From: Anseranas semipalmata
Taxonomy: Eukaryota; Chordata; Aves; Anseriformes; Anseranatidae
Reading direction: 5' to 3'
Length of the DNA: 64,000 bases
Assembly: GCA_013399115.1 (NCBI GenBank)
Contig: VXAA01001946.1
Coordinates: forward strand, 36,794 to 100,793
Of this stretch, positions 37,301 to 49,638 are shown piece after piece; position 1 is the first letter of the stretch; each line of letters begins with the position of its first letter. Below the pieces are notes generated by a model. That model had not been told where the DNA came from, did not search any database, and was given only the letters and a program-made list of their open reading frames with translations. Made by a program: the position numbers and the translations under genes.

Positions 37301-40300
37301 AATCCAGAAAAGGAGAAATCCTAAGGGGAAGACAGAACTATTTTTATAAGCACTTTATCGCCTTATAGTGACCTAGATACCTGTGCTGATCTTGGGGAAA
37401 GGGGAAGCATGTTATTACCCAGCAGTGAGGGAAGTTATTAGTGCTGGTCTTAGGTTCAGGGGAAGCAGAGGCCAAAATGAAATACGCTTTAAATTGACAA
37501 TGTGAAAAGGGAGCTTGTACGTAACAACTCCAAGCCTGCAGTGTTTCAGATCATCAGGATATTTTGTATATATTTGATCTCATGAATTTTTTTTTAAAGA
37601 ATTGTCGATATTTTATTGCAGAGAGGGAAAGTACAGGCGAGTAGCTTATTAGTGGTAAAACATCTCACCTGCTGTATGACAGGAGATAGCACATGTTAAC
37701 TGTTCAGGTGTGGATGCAGATTTGTGGTGCTCGGTTCTATGCCAAGATGTTGTTCAAGTTCAGTTGCCTGAAGGCATGCACGTGTAAACATAACCGCTCG
37801 CTATTTGATACGATTCACAGATCAGGTTGCTTAAGGTAGGTGGCATGCTGGCCGGAGGCATGGGTCAGAGTCGGTGCGCTCCTGATGTCCACGTACTGTT
37901 GGAAGTTAGGCTTAACAGTTGTCAGGACTGAAAACAGCTTGCGAACTCCACAGTGTTGCATAGGTGTCACCTAAGAATATACTATAGATGTGAAAGCAGC
38001 CAAAAAAAATCTGGGGAGGCAAGGATGCACAGTCATAGAAAAGAAAGCAGCAAACGCACACGGCAAAACCAAAGCATTCTAGCAGTCTGATCCATAGATA
38101 ACCTACGGAAAGAGACACGGAAGAGAGAACGCAAACAAGCTTAGCCTGCATATATACTAACAGGCCATTTGGCTGCTTATATTTAAAAGGGTATTCATTT
38201 TTCTATATCTAATAGACATATATATTTGCCACAAGTGCTGTCGTGGCAGAAAGCAAAAACGATACTGTTGAAATTAGAAAAAGAAATAAGTGAAAAGAAG
38301 TTGGATTCCAGTCTGTGAATGTCCTTGCTGTAACCTTAATATAACCAAATGAAGTTTTTAAAATGTACTTATTTTTGGCTCTATATGAGCGAAGAATGAT
38401 GGGTTGATATTTATTTAGGTTTAGTCAATATGTGCATGTTAAACATCAGTTACATCTATTCCTGCATGGAGGAGGCTTCTGCAGAGTCAGTATCCTTAAC
38501 TGAAAATGAAGAGGCAGAAGATGGCAGTAGCAGAATTAGGTGTATTTCTTCTTCCTTTAAGCCTTCACGGGTCATTGCTGGATTTATGCCCTGTTGGCAA
38601 AGCTGAGATATTATTATTAGACTTTTTCTACTATCAACTGGAGTTAGTTTGGTAGAAATGAAGTTTTACTTACTAGGGAAAGAACTATCTTAGATATTAG
38701 GTCAGAATGAAAGAAAATTTTATAAAGAGGAAAATCTAAAAAGTAAAGCATCTATTCTCACTTTAGTGTTAGTACTATTACAGCTCTAAATCTGAATTCA
38801 GGGCCGTAACTCATCTCTGTAAGATGTGAATTTTATAAAACTAATGCTAGGAAAAAGAAAACAAACAAACAAGAACCACCCAAAGCTGAATTAGAATCTA
38901 AATAATCCAAGATGTCACACAAATGATTTCTATTTATACTGTTCATCTGTCCGTGATGCCTAACAGCTAATCAATATACACTTACAAACAAACAAAATCC
39001 TGTTGCTCTGGAGAAATACAGCATTTAGTACAGGGAAGTTTCTGTAATAACCTAGTTATGATAGCTCACTGTACATGACTGCATTTGTATATTCTAAGGA
39101 TAAGAGCGGATGAATATTTTCTAGTAACTGGATAGCCAAGGGGCTTGGAGCGAAAGCAAGGGCAGAACGTGTTTGTCCTAGGCTTTGTGGTCCTGGACAG
39201 AGTGCCACTGGAGCCCAGCCGGAGTGTGCAGGGCTGTCTGCTCTCAGTTGTACTGACACTGTTTTATCTGGGGGGCGAGGGGAAGGAAAACGTTTGCAGC
39301 TCAATAAAAGATGCTGTTGAGGTTTGGAGGAAATTTAGTTTTACTTCCTTGGCAGTCAATACCTGTGTGCTCCTATTATTGCACTTCAAGTTTTTCCTCC
39401 TTGCGGGCCTTTTCGTTGTCTTTCAGGGCTTTTCAGAGGGTTAATTTTGGTGGGAGGTCGGTACTGTCTTTTGGCGGAAAGAAAACAGCCTAGAGATTCT
39501 ACAGATGAGCTAGCTAATCAGAGCTACAGTAGTACTTCATACATCTGATTGCCTACATCTCTAGTAGGGCTATTTTCATTAGGGGAGAAAGCCCTAAAAC
39601 TATAATAAGCAATTATGTATATGATTATGTACAATTGCACAGATGTGGGTTGATCTTCTTTCTCACTATAGGGGAGAAATGGTCACTGTTGTGAAGATAT
39701 TTTTGTTTCTATTTGAGCAGGTCAATGGACATTTGTGTGACACACAATGGACAGTGTGAAACTACTGAAACATTATTTCTCATTTTCAAGATACACAAAA
39801 TGCTACTTTTTGTTTGTGATGTTTTACTGTCACAATTCTTGATGATAAACTTGTATGACAGAATCTGCCAGCTGAAGCTTATTAAAGGTTTTTGCAGATG
39901 TTTCCAGTACAAGCTTTTGCCTAGCACGGGCATTTGTGGCAACTGTTAGCAAGGTAATAGAATCCACCTCCTGAGACATCATGATAAAAAATGTTGAAGA
40001 AATACATTGTTATTACATTAAACCTCAGAAAAATAATTGGTCATTTTGAAATAGTGTTTCTTGTTGAGTGACTTCTTAAGGTTTCAGTTTTGTTTAAGCT
40101 AAACCCTTGTAAGAAATATGACACAAAATATGATGGAAGAAAACTACAGCACACAAGTTCCATTTAGCTTTTAGTGTCATGATAACTGTGTGAAATACTT
40201 GGCCTTTGTTCAGATTTTTGGAGGGTTTTTAGGATTTTGGTTTAGAAACTTGAATTCCCTTCTATCCACAAGTATGTAAAGGGCATGTATTTGTGAAATC

Positions 40301-43146
40301 ACTAACATGAACAGTTATGCCTTCTCTGTGTGAACTATACAATGTGCCAAGATATTCTGAAGGGCTTCTAGTAGCACATCTAGTGATACACGTTATAGTA
40401 AAGTAATTCTGAAAATAAAAGTGACGTCCTTCATTCCAGTGTTCAGTGATTTGGCTTGAATTTTGAACTAAAAAAAGTATAGTCATGAGCACAGTAATTT
40501 TATGGGCCTTTGTGTTTGATTTGCCACATATGAATTCATCTGAATATTCATATTTTTGTTGCTAGTGTTGCATGCTGTTCCTTTCCCTTCTTCATGACTG
40601 TGTTGGACACAGAGGTTTAGGAAACTTTGTTAAACCATGTGTTTACCCTACATCAGGTATAATGTAGTGATAAATGCGTGAGATGGATGTCATGAATCAG
40701 AAAGCCTTGAATCAGCAGTGCATCTTTAATCTTTTGGAAGGTAAGTTTGCAAGTTAATGGCTGGATTTCATGGATTGTATAAGTACATCAATATAATTGA
40801 TTTTTGTCACACTAGGGGAACAGTAAACATACTCAGTTTTGAATTTTAACAAGTATCATACCTTATAATTTCTCTGCTTTGGAATTATGAGGTCCAGAGC
40901 TAACTCCTAGGTAATCCACACTCATGAGTACACTTATCTGCATAATTCTGTGACAACAGTGACTAAGTGATTAGCTCAATTTTAAATTGGATGAAGAATG
41001 TATAAAAGTGCTGTGTTTCATTAAAATTGCAAGCAAAAGTGGAGGGGAGGAAGATTTCTTCTTATGTCTCAGAATATGTTCCTTTGATTCTTGATTGTTT
41101 TAGCTAGAATTTTTGTGACGATATGACATAGTATAATCAGCAGGTTATAGTAGTAGTCCACAAATCCTGATGTGATGTGCAACTTTTTTGATTTATATAG
41201 GTAGATATTTTCAGTCTGACAGCTGTTACTACTCCAGGTTGTGCCTAGGTCTGTGTTAACTTCTCAGCAACGCATCCTTCCAGAGATGCACTTTACAGTC
41301 CCTGGTACGTGCATTTCACAGAGACACGCTCCTCGAGCAGTCACACTATACACCCTACTTCTGTAGCAGGATGCAAAAGATAACCATGTGTATTAGCTCA
41401 GCTCAGTCATTTAATAGCCAAATGGCTAATATACCTATCATTAGTCATTCTGTCCTAGCCAGTATCTCTCAAATTAGTATAAAGTGCAATTTCAGAACGT
41501 ACTATCTGCATTTTTTCATTTTTCCTAGATTTTGAAAAGGTACTGCTTATGTCTTAAGGAAAGAATTGAAAATACTGTGAGAGAAACAAGTAGTTCTCTG
41601 CATAAAGATACAGAACAAGTTCTGTGTGGTAAATAGTTCTGATCTTTGTAGGAAGAGTATTTTGAACAGATCCAGTTGATAAGGACTCTGGAATCAGTAT
41701 TTTGTGTTATTCTACTGTACAAATATAACACTGATGGTGGCAGTACTACAGGAGGCTTGAAACAAGTCAGTGTTGCAGACAGTGTTCAGTCTGCCTATCC
41801 AGGAGGCAGTTGCAGCCTCCTTGCTGTGATTTGTGCGGGGTGCTATATGATCAAAAGGTAACACCCACCATCCTAAAGCATCTGCAGATACATCTTTCTA
41901 ACCTCCTTCACTCTTTACTGGAGCTGCGCCATGAAAGTAGAGGAAAATTTCTATAGAAAGGCTGATGCTGTTTTTTCTTTTCTATCCTTAAATTGAAGCA
42001 CTATGTTTAAAGGATTGATTTTAATTCCTTTAAATCAAAATTTATTACTGATCTTGAAATAACAGATGAACTACAAATATGCTCAGGGAATTAAGTCTAT
42101 CTTTGAATCAGATAATTCCCACCATAAAGACTCTGAATTCTCTGCGAGAAGGGTGGGTACTCCTCAGCATTGATGTTTGTGAGTTAGATGATGGAGCAAT
42201 CTGAAGAGGGAATAATGAATTAGCAGGAAGCCAAAGAATTTGGAGGAGCATAACTGGTACTTATGCCCATTATTGTTGCAGTTTTCTGACATTTAAAGTG
42301 GTGTGCAAGTCTTCTCTTATGAGAGCTAATGCCAGACAATCAGTCAGCTAATCGTAGCAGTTCTATGTCTGTTAGTAATGCTGCTAATAATTGATGTGCA
42401 GCAGAAGAACTTCTAAATGAAATTAGCTCCCCAAAGTTTAAGCGTGGCTGTGATTGAAGTAGTAATGATAGAGTTTGTGCAAGTACACTTGCCATTTATC
42501 TGAATGTGTCATTACTGACAGTGCTTTTTCGTTAACATTTTGTTATGCTTATTCGTGTCATTGTTATAACATCCCCTCAGATATCTGCAAATTACACTTG
42601 CTTGTACTCTCTGATCCTTCCTTCCAGCTGCCTGTGCCCCCTTCTTTGGAATTAACTTGTGCAACGTTTGATTTCTAAGGATCTCTAAGAGCATCTTCAA
42701 CATACTCAGAGGAAAGTGCTAGGCGCACAATTGGGGAATAGCTTTGGTTTTCTTATAAGTGAAGGATGTTCATGCTTCATCAGAAAGGCCTAATATTGCT
42801 TTTTTCTTTCAAAATTCAAGAAGTATTTTTTCTTACCTATAAATGAAAGTGAGTAGAACTAGAATTGCTAGCAATGCAGCATTGTATAATACTTTGAATT
42901 CAAAATCAAAGAAGCCCCACCTCACCATGGATTTGATATCTCTAGCTAAAATTGGAAGACTATTTTTTAAAACTCTCTGAGAAAAATAACAAAGGAATAG
43001 TAATTTCGTTGAAGATTCCATGCCAATCCAAAAATAAATTGACAGAACATAAGCTTAGGCAAATAGGTTCGGATAAAAGAAAAAAAAAAATCCAATAGCT
43101 GTTTTCTGAATCTACAGAAACATAACTTGATTCTCTCATTTTGTGA

Positions 43147-43157
43147 GGGGGGGGGGG
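43147..43157. repeat. Poly-G run (11)
   Basis: Eleven consecutive G bases in an A/T-rich setting. A run this long is error-prone in sequencing. Confidence 0.9.
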
Positions 43158-43562
43158 AGCAAAACGGAGTTGAGTCAGTGTGGGTAAATTGCTAGACGTG
43201 CTTGTTCTCAGAAACTCATCCAACTCTGAACGCTGACTTAATTTCGGAGCTCAGATCTGAAACAGCTTTAAAAATAGCTTCTAATTGAGTTCCTTTCCAG
43301 CCACAAATTAAAATAGCAAAAATATTTCAAAATATTACCGTAACATTTACATGTCTTTTACATGTACCACAGTGCTTCAGGCATCACCCCAGCTTACGGG
43401 ACGTTCTTGTGAATGAGCTGTGCAGGAAGGTGGCCACTGCAGGCAGCAGTTAGAACAAAGGGGACACAGGGAGGTGATGTGAAGTTGAAATATGTGTAAA
43501 TTGTTACACCCTACTATATGGGAGAAACAAGTCAGTAACCGGGAAATTAATTCTGTATTACG

Positions 43563-43670
43563 AATAATTTGCACTCTGTATGTATAGATGTGTATCCATA
43601 CATATGCATCTATATAAATCTGTGTACATACATATACAGGTGTGCCTATGTCTGTTTATCTGTGTATGAG
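43563..43670. repeat. Degenerate TA/TG-rich simple sequence
   Basis: Alternating purine-pyrimidine words such as TGTATGTATAG, ATACATATGCAT and GTACATACATATAC recur for about 100 bases, like a decayed dinucleotide repeat. It lies directly beside the CpG islet. Confidence 0.6.
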
Positions 43671-43689
43671 TTGCTGAAAGTTGGGAAGA

Positions 43690-43830
43690 TATTCTAGAAG
43701 TGAGGGGACCGAGTCCGCCTGGGGACAGGCGCGGCGGCAGCCGCAGAGCCGCCCGGCCGCCATGTTCGTTTCTGGTAGCCTTTGCTGCATTCCTCCGGTT
43801 CGTGCCCTCCATCGCGGTACGTAGGTGTGC
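43690..43830. promoter_or_regulatory. CpG islet with YY1-like site; possible promoter/first exon
   Basis: By eye the 140 bases carry roughly 17 CpG, sharply more than the flanks. GGCCGCCATGTT at 43755-43766 reads AACATGGCGGCC on the minus strand, matching the YY1 motif (core ATGGCGGC) often placed just downstream of start sites in housekeeping promoters. The same bases form a Kozak-like GCCGCCATG on the plus strand. From that ATG (43762) the frame MFVSGSLCCIPPVRALHR is open up to a strong splice-donor match, GCG|GTACGT, at 43816/43817. On the minus strand an ATG in the same motif opens MAAGRLCGC. So a promoter with a first exon on either strand is possible. I recognise neither peptide, and no downstream partner exon is identified. 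Confidence 0.4.
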
Positions 43831-46457
43831 AACAGGCTCAGTGTTCTGTTAGAAGTTTTCTCCTGGCATCAGGAACCGTGAGGGTGTTCTCTGAGCAAGG
43901 GTTAGGTCCTGGTTAATTACTCGTAAGTTTTGTTGTTGCTGTAGTGAGGGGAGCCTGGCTTTGTGGCCGAGTGGCTGCTTTGCCACTTGGGGGTCCTGTC
44001 AGCAAGGAAGGTGGAAACGGAAGGCACTTCTAGCCTGGCTGCTAACTTTGTGTGTTTTTTTCCTCATGAGGGAGCTGAAATGCGTAAATACAAATGTGGT
44101 TGTAGAAGGCGATGCCTGATTTCAGTGGTGCTTATTTCAATCCCTGCAGCAAAAGAACTGGGGGGCTTCCAGTTTATTCAGTGTAACAGCCCTCATCTTC
44201 AAGCATATTCAGCAAATTCCATGTCCTTAGTAGACAACAAGACAACAGATTTCAAGCAGAGTCTGTGGTGTTCTTAACATTATAGAAGACTGTATACTCA
44301 CATACCTGGTTCTGCCCTCCTGGCAACAACTGAGCGCTGGGGCCCAAAGGAGCTAGCAGTAGGCTGTAGCTTTGATTCAGTTTTTAAAACCTTTGCATGT
44401 TTAGCATTTTACCATTAAGACAATGTGAATGGAAGGTTTTCATCTGGGATGATTTTCTGTGCACCTTTATTTTGGAGTGGTCTCCTAAATAATGTGACAT
44501 GAGGTTTTGGTTGCTTCATTGCATGCAATTTATTCTTGTAGTGTTTTATGTTTAATTAGTAATAGCATTTAATACCTGTGGGGTTTTTTTTAGCCATTAG
44601 TCACTTTCATTTCTACCTTTCTCTCTCTAGAGATGCACTCTACGTAAATTAAGAGAAGTAGGATTTCTGGAGACTGATTTAGTCTTCTAACAGCAGAGAT
44701 CCAAAGCCAGGTGAAGGTTTTGAAAGAGCCATGTCTGCGTTCCCTCACAACAATGTCGAGGTCTTTACGCTGATGTAACCAGGATCCTAAGCCTCAGATA
44801 CCTTTCTGTGAACTTCTCAGAGTACCGATGTATTGCCCTTCACATTTGTTTTTTATCAGGATCTTTGACCTCTTGTGCTAAATGGAGAGAAGCCAAAGTG
44901 TTAAGCTGAAACACAACATTTAAGGCAATGTTCAGGAAAGGGTGGTTAGGGAAGTCCCTCGCTGCTGCAGCAGAGGTTGCTGAGAAGAAGGGGCACTGTT
45001 GCTGAAAGCTCAGGAAACCTGTGATTTGGCTTTTCCGTTTTGTTTGCTTGTTTATAAGGACTCTGTAAACAGTCTTTATTAACACATAAATTTGTTAACA
45101 AAAAGCTAACAGCAGTAGTTTCTCTCCTTGTAACAGTAAGGACAGCCTTTTCAGAAAAGTTGATCTTCCTAAGCAAACAATTTTTAATCTGTAGGTTCCA
45201 TCTTCTGCTGCTTTTTAATAGTATTGCTCTTTTAATATCACTTCATTTCTGACAAGATCATACCCTGCTCCCTCAGGCCATGTTAAAAAGGTCAGTCACT
45301 GAGCGGTATTTTAATTTAAATAAAGAGTGAAAGACAGACTGTTTTTGCTAGACTACTAAAAGATCACCTACTTAAATCTTCCTTTTAATGTCTGTTTAAC
45401 TATATTTTTTGGAGGCTTTTTCTGTGACCTTCAGCATAATTTAAACATAATTTTTAATTCATTATTCATGCCATTAAAAACTGAAACTGGTTTCTTTCTG
45501 CAGTTTATTTCTCTATTATATGTACGTATTATGGTTTTTTTGTTCGGTTCTGTAATGATTTCTGATGTACTGACATTTTAGAAAACAGTATGGAAGAGCG
45601 CTTATTTTGAGTAGGGGGAAAAAATACCAAAACTGTGTGCACATTTGAATTACATCAGTAACATTCTTTTAAGACAAAAAATAAAGTGGCAGGGGAAAGA
45701 GAGGTCAAACTCGGGCCTCTTACCTTGATATGTTCCCTGGGTGTGACGCTGGTCCTGCGCTGCTGTGTGGGCAGGTAATGGGCTGCTTTGAATGTTCTAA
45801 ATTTCTGAAGTGCTGCAGCTTCACGCCACGACGACTGTCGCAGTTCCACTGACATGCCTACACCAGCTCTGCGTCATCGTTTTGGCTTTTCAACTTTTTT
45901 CTCATATAGTAATTGAGTTTCATGACTTCATGCAAAGGATGGGATGAACTCCAGATAGTTATTACAGATTAGCCGTAGTGATACTGTGGTTTGTAGAGAC
46001 TTGATATATATGCTGCAGAAAAGCACTGAAAACTGATAACACTGAATAAAGAGAATAAATTAAGCCCTTAAAATGATGTATCTTCATGGCCAGGGACCAG
46101 CTTTTCAACCTTTACTAAAACTAATGAGCTGGTATCTCATTTGTTGTGCCCAAATAAGAAATGCACCCTTTGAAGCAGTGTCAAGATACAGTGTTGAGAT
46201 GCTCCTTGCTGCAAAACACATGCAATTATTTTTTATTGTCTGTCAACATTTAATTACTTTAGAAATATAAATTACTTATATACCTTTCCCCACTTGATTC
46301 AGTGGTCTTAAACATGTCACATTCACAAGCAGTTTTGTTGAATGAACAATGAGAAAATCCAATATTCTGTTACTTTTTCCAGAGTTTGTCTGACGATCGT
46401 TTGCAGGACAAATTAATCAGTTAACTTTTTAAGAACATTACAATGTAATAATAAGTT

Positions 46458-46478
46458 AAAAAAAAAAAAAAAAAAAAA
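46458..46478. repeat. Poly-A run (21)
   Basis: Twenty-one consecutive A bases. No retroposon body is recognised upstream, and the flanks show no obvious target-site duplication. Confidence 0.9.
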
Positions 46479-46619
46479 GGTGCAGAGGGAAGCAGAGTTA
46501 GGTAATAAGAGTGATTTAGGTATAATATTTTAGTGTTCCTTTGGATTTTTTTTTAAAGCAGGGAAAGGGAAGAGGAAGAAAGGTTCACAGAGAGCCCGAC
46601 AGGAAGATTGGGAACCAGT

Positions 46620-46870
46620 TCCTCAGCCGCAGGAGCGCAGATGCCAGGTGACTCCCGCACATGTGCCAGCTGTGCCGCGGTGCCGTGCCGCGGTGCCCTG
46701 CCCATCAGCTGCGTTCCCTCGCAGCTCGCTGAGCCACGGGCCGGCGGCTGCCTGCAGCTTCACGTCCGTGGAGCCGTCGTGGCAGCTGCTGCCTGGGCAA
46801 GCGTGCGATGTCCCTGCCTTCTTCCTGCTCCCCATCCTGGGTCACAGCCAGGAAAAAGTACAGGAGAGTG
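46620..46870. promoter_or_regulatory. CpG-rich islet, function unknown
   Basis: About 20 CpG can be counted in the first 200 bases, far above the flanks. A perfect tandem pair of the 13-mer GTGCCGCGGTGCC lies at 46672-46684 and 46685-46697. Open frames on both strands here reflect GC content. It could be an orphan CpG island (enhancer or promoter) or a decayed GC-rich repeat. No TATA box, first exon or known motif allowed a choice. Confidence 0.3.
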
Positions 46871-47319
46871 AGAACCTCCAGTGATAAACTCAACATACCA
46901 GAGGTCCCCTGTCCTATTTCTGACACTTGATAACAATATTTCAACTCAAGCATCAGCAATGATATTTTCCAGTCACTAGGCGCACTTCAGGTAACTTTTT
47001 ATACATGAGTAACCAGCCCAATAAACAGTATCAGTAGTTCCATTAGCTTCTCATGGTAATCCCAAGAAACTAATACTCCCCAAAGTGCTGTTCAGTTCAT
47101 GGCCCATTTGCCTAAGAAACACCAGCATCACCCCTGCCAACCATCTGATTAGCAGCACAAATTAATGGACTCCATAGCTATATATTCAGTTAACGGAATC
47201 CTTATATTCAGACACCTAGGTATATGAAATTACTTCTCCTTGCATTGTTCTTGGGGAAGAGTTTTTGTACCAAAGCTCAGCAGGGGTTAGGTACTTTTTT
47301 TCCCCAAGATATGACTCTC

Positions 47320-47339
47320 TTTTTTTTTTTTTTTTTTTT
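47320..47339. repeat. Poly-T run (20)
   Basis: Twenty consecutive T bases. No minus-strand retroposon was recognised beside it. Confidence 0.9.
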
Positions 47340-48839
47340 AAATACCCCCTCCCTTCCTTTCCCACATCCTCTTTTTATGGTTTTGAAGGAAGGTGACAAT
47401 TTGTGTCAAGGTTAGATCTTCTACTGTTCTTTGAAACACTCAGTCCCATTAGGCACAAATTTTAACAGTAGTAGTAAAGTAACAACTTTATGGTGTGCCA
47501 TTCTCAGTTCTGTTTGACAAAACAGAAGAGTACTATCTTACTCTTACCATAGACAGAGCATGTCTTAGGCTGTATGGGCTGGCTGGGTTATCGTATTGTA
47601 TTTATGCTATCTGCTGTTTGCTTTGAAAATTGCTGTTGTTATGTTGAAGTACGTACAGTTCAATTCTTCCCACATTCTTCATTACAAACTTTTAAACTGT
47701 AAAATAGAAGTAGATCTAGGGTTTCATAAATTTTGTGTCAAGCGTTGTGTGAAATATATGTGAGGAACCATTTTATTGGGTGCCTAGGCAGAAAAATAAA
47801 AAGGAGCCTTAGTGCTATGTATTACATATTTTGAGTTTATTTTAGTTTCAGCAGTGTAATAACACTTCTGTTAATGTTGCTAAATGATATCATACATATG
47901 CTTTTCTCAGTTTAAACACAAATGGTATTTATGGAAAGCTTAAGATCAAAAATATATTCTTCAGAGAAATGAGACTCCTGTTTCCATTCCAAAAAACCAA
48001 GAGAGAGAATCTGGAGCTTTCAAAGGGGCTCATTTAAATTCATTCTTCACAAAATTTTTGTGTATTGATGAGCTGAAGTATCTTATTAGAAAAAAAATGA
48101 GATTATGTTAAGATAGCTTCTTTGTTTTTCCAAGACTCAAAGTTTTTTGTTTGATAAATTATGGCTCTTGAGATTTACAGCAGAGGATTTCAGAACTGGA
48201 GTCATTTTGCATCCTACTGATAACACACTGATTTGCTTTCTCATGTTGACAAAGCAGAGCTTGCTCTGCCTTGCAGAGTGGGCACGTGGCACAGAGCCAT
48301 GAACCTTAGGTAAAACAGTTTTTTGTCAGCTGTTTGGATTTTGCATCAGAAATGGGATTTCACTCTACTACTGATCCTTACTATACATTGCTATTATCTA
48401 ATATTATTTTTAACTTCAGAGCAATATATTTGAAAATGTTTCCTTATAACCAAAGCTTAGTGGTGTGCTCTGCTTCAGTTCTGAATCCAACCAACATCAA
48501 GTTCTGCACAGCGACCTCAAGTTTCCTGGTAAGACAGGTCTTCCTTCGTGAATCTCAGCTGTTTTGTTCTGAACAGGTGTTGAACGCGTGGCCTTCTTTT
48601 CCGCACTGCTAGCTTCAAATGTGCAGAAGTCACCTGGGAAGCCATAAAAAGGTGAGGTTTAAGTGAATAACTGTTGCATCTTTTTATCCATCTTCTGGTT
48701 TGTGAGTGCACACAGATGAACTCAAAATATCACCTCTCCATGGCATTAGAAATGTACCTTTTTAGTTGCTTAATTAATAAAGCCTACTTAGCATGACTTC
48801 AGTTGTAGTGCCAGACATCAGACAGTTCTGCTGGGGCAG

Positions 48840-49060
48840 AAGAGGCACCCCCAGGTTCTGCCTGGTTCATTCTTGGCCCCACGTCGGCGTCCCTGGGCGT
48901 GCTGTGCTGGTGCAGGAGCCGCGGTGCAGGAGCTGGCCTCTCCTGCCTCACCGGGGCACATCCCGAGCCAGCAGCCAAGCAGCGCCGTGGGCTGGGTCTT
49001 GCTCCTGCAGTGCCTGGTCACGGGAACGCGCACATCCCGGGTTTCTTCTTCCCCTTCTGT
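48840..49060. promoter_or_regulatory. GC-rich islet, function unknown
   Basis: A GC-rich, moderately CpG-rich patch between AT-rich flanks, with a near-tandem pair of the word GGTGCAGGAGC around 48910-48930. Overlapping open frames on both strands are explained by composition. No recognised promoter motif or repeat family. Confidence 0.25.
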
Positions 49061-49607
49061 GAGGTCCTTTTGGTATGATACAGTTGAAGCAGCTCTTACT
49101 GTGATCCGGAGAGGAATGAATTTGCTGACTAATAAAATTCTTGGCTTATTGCAGATGTACTTTTGCTTTTGTTGTGGTAAGGCTGTCTAAAATACATATA
49201 TTCTTTGGAGTGGCTTCTGGTAAATTTAAAATGAGTAACTTAAAATCAAAATATTCTATGAAGATAAATCCACTTTTTTTTTTTCTCCAACCAAATCATA
49301 TGTGGTTCCTTAACTAATCAGTTATGCCATCTGCTTGCTAGGACTGAATGGTAGCTTGTAGTGAACTGTCTATCTTCACATTCATGGCCATTTTGAACTC
49401 AGTGAGGCTTTGAGAAAAAAAAGTGTATAAATAAAAAATAAATATGAAAATTATATAATTTCATATAAATTATACAATAATAAATCTAAATACATGTATG
49501 AACAAAAAGTGAGTGATCATTGAAAATACAGAACTTTGTTACATTAATTGCCAGCAGTAGGGACATTGGACTTTGCCTTGCTTCAAGAATAATCAAAGAT
49601 ATATGTT

Positions 49608-49638
49608 AAAAAAAGAGAAAGAAAGAAAGAAGAAAGAA
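49608..49638. repeat. (GAAA)n microsatellite
   Basis: GAAA tetramers with minor interruptions next to a short run of A. Confidence 0.85.

Larger units (their letters stand above)
30820..43689. other. AT-rich non-coding DNA
   Basis: About 13 kb without a recognised gene. It contains a short tandem duplication at 34292-34361, GC-richer patches at 31130-31330, 35060-35240 and 39130-39290, an AAAC-type tract near 38858-38875 and a run of 11 G at 43147-43157. The stretch 42290-42480 is CpG-poor and has several TAAT/ATTA cores. Nothing else was recognised. Confidence 0.55.

Noticed and set aside
40657..40740. Exon-like block before GGAAG|GTAAGT with an upstream CTACATCAG
   Set aside because: All three frames contain stops, so it cannot be coding; a non-coding exon is possible but unsupported.
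46458..46478. Poly-A run as a possible processed-pseudogene or retroposon tail
   Set aside because: No coding-like or known element sequence upstream and no flanking direct repeat seen.
49425..49495. AT-rich palindromic stretch as an origin or MITE
   Set aside because: Only a 14-base palindrome in very AT-rich DNA, without terminal repeats or a target duplication.
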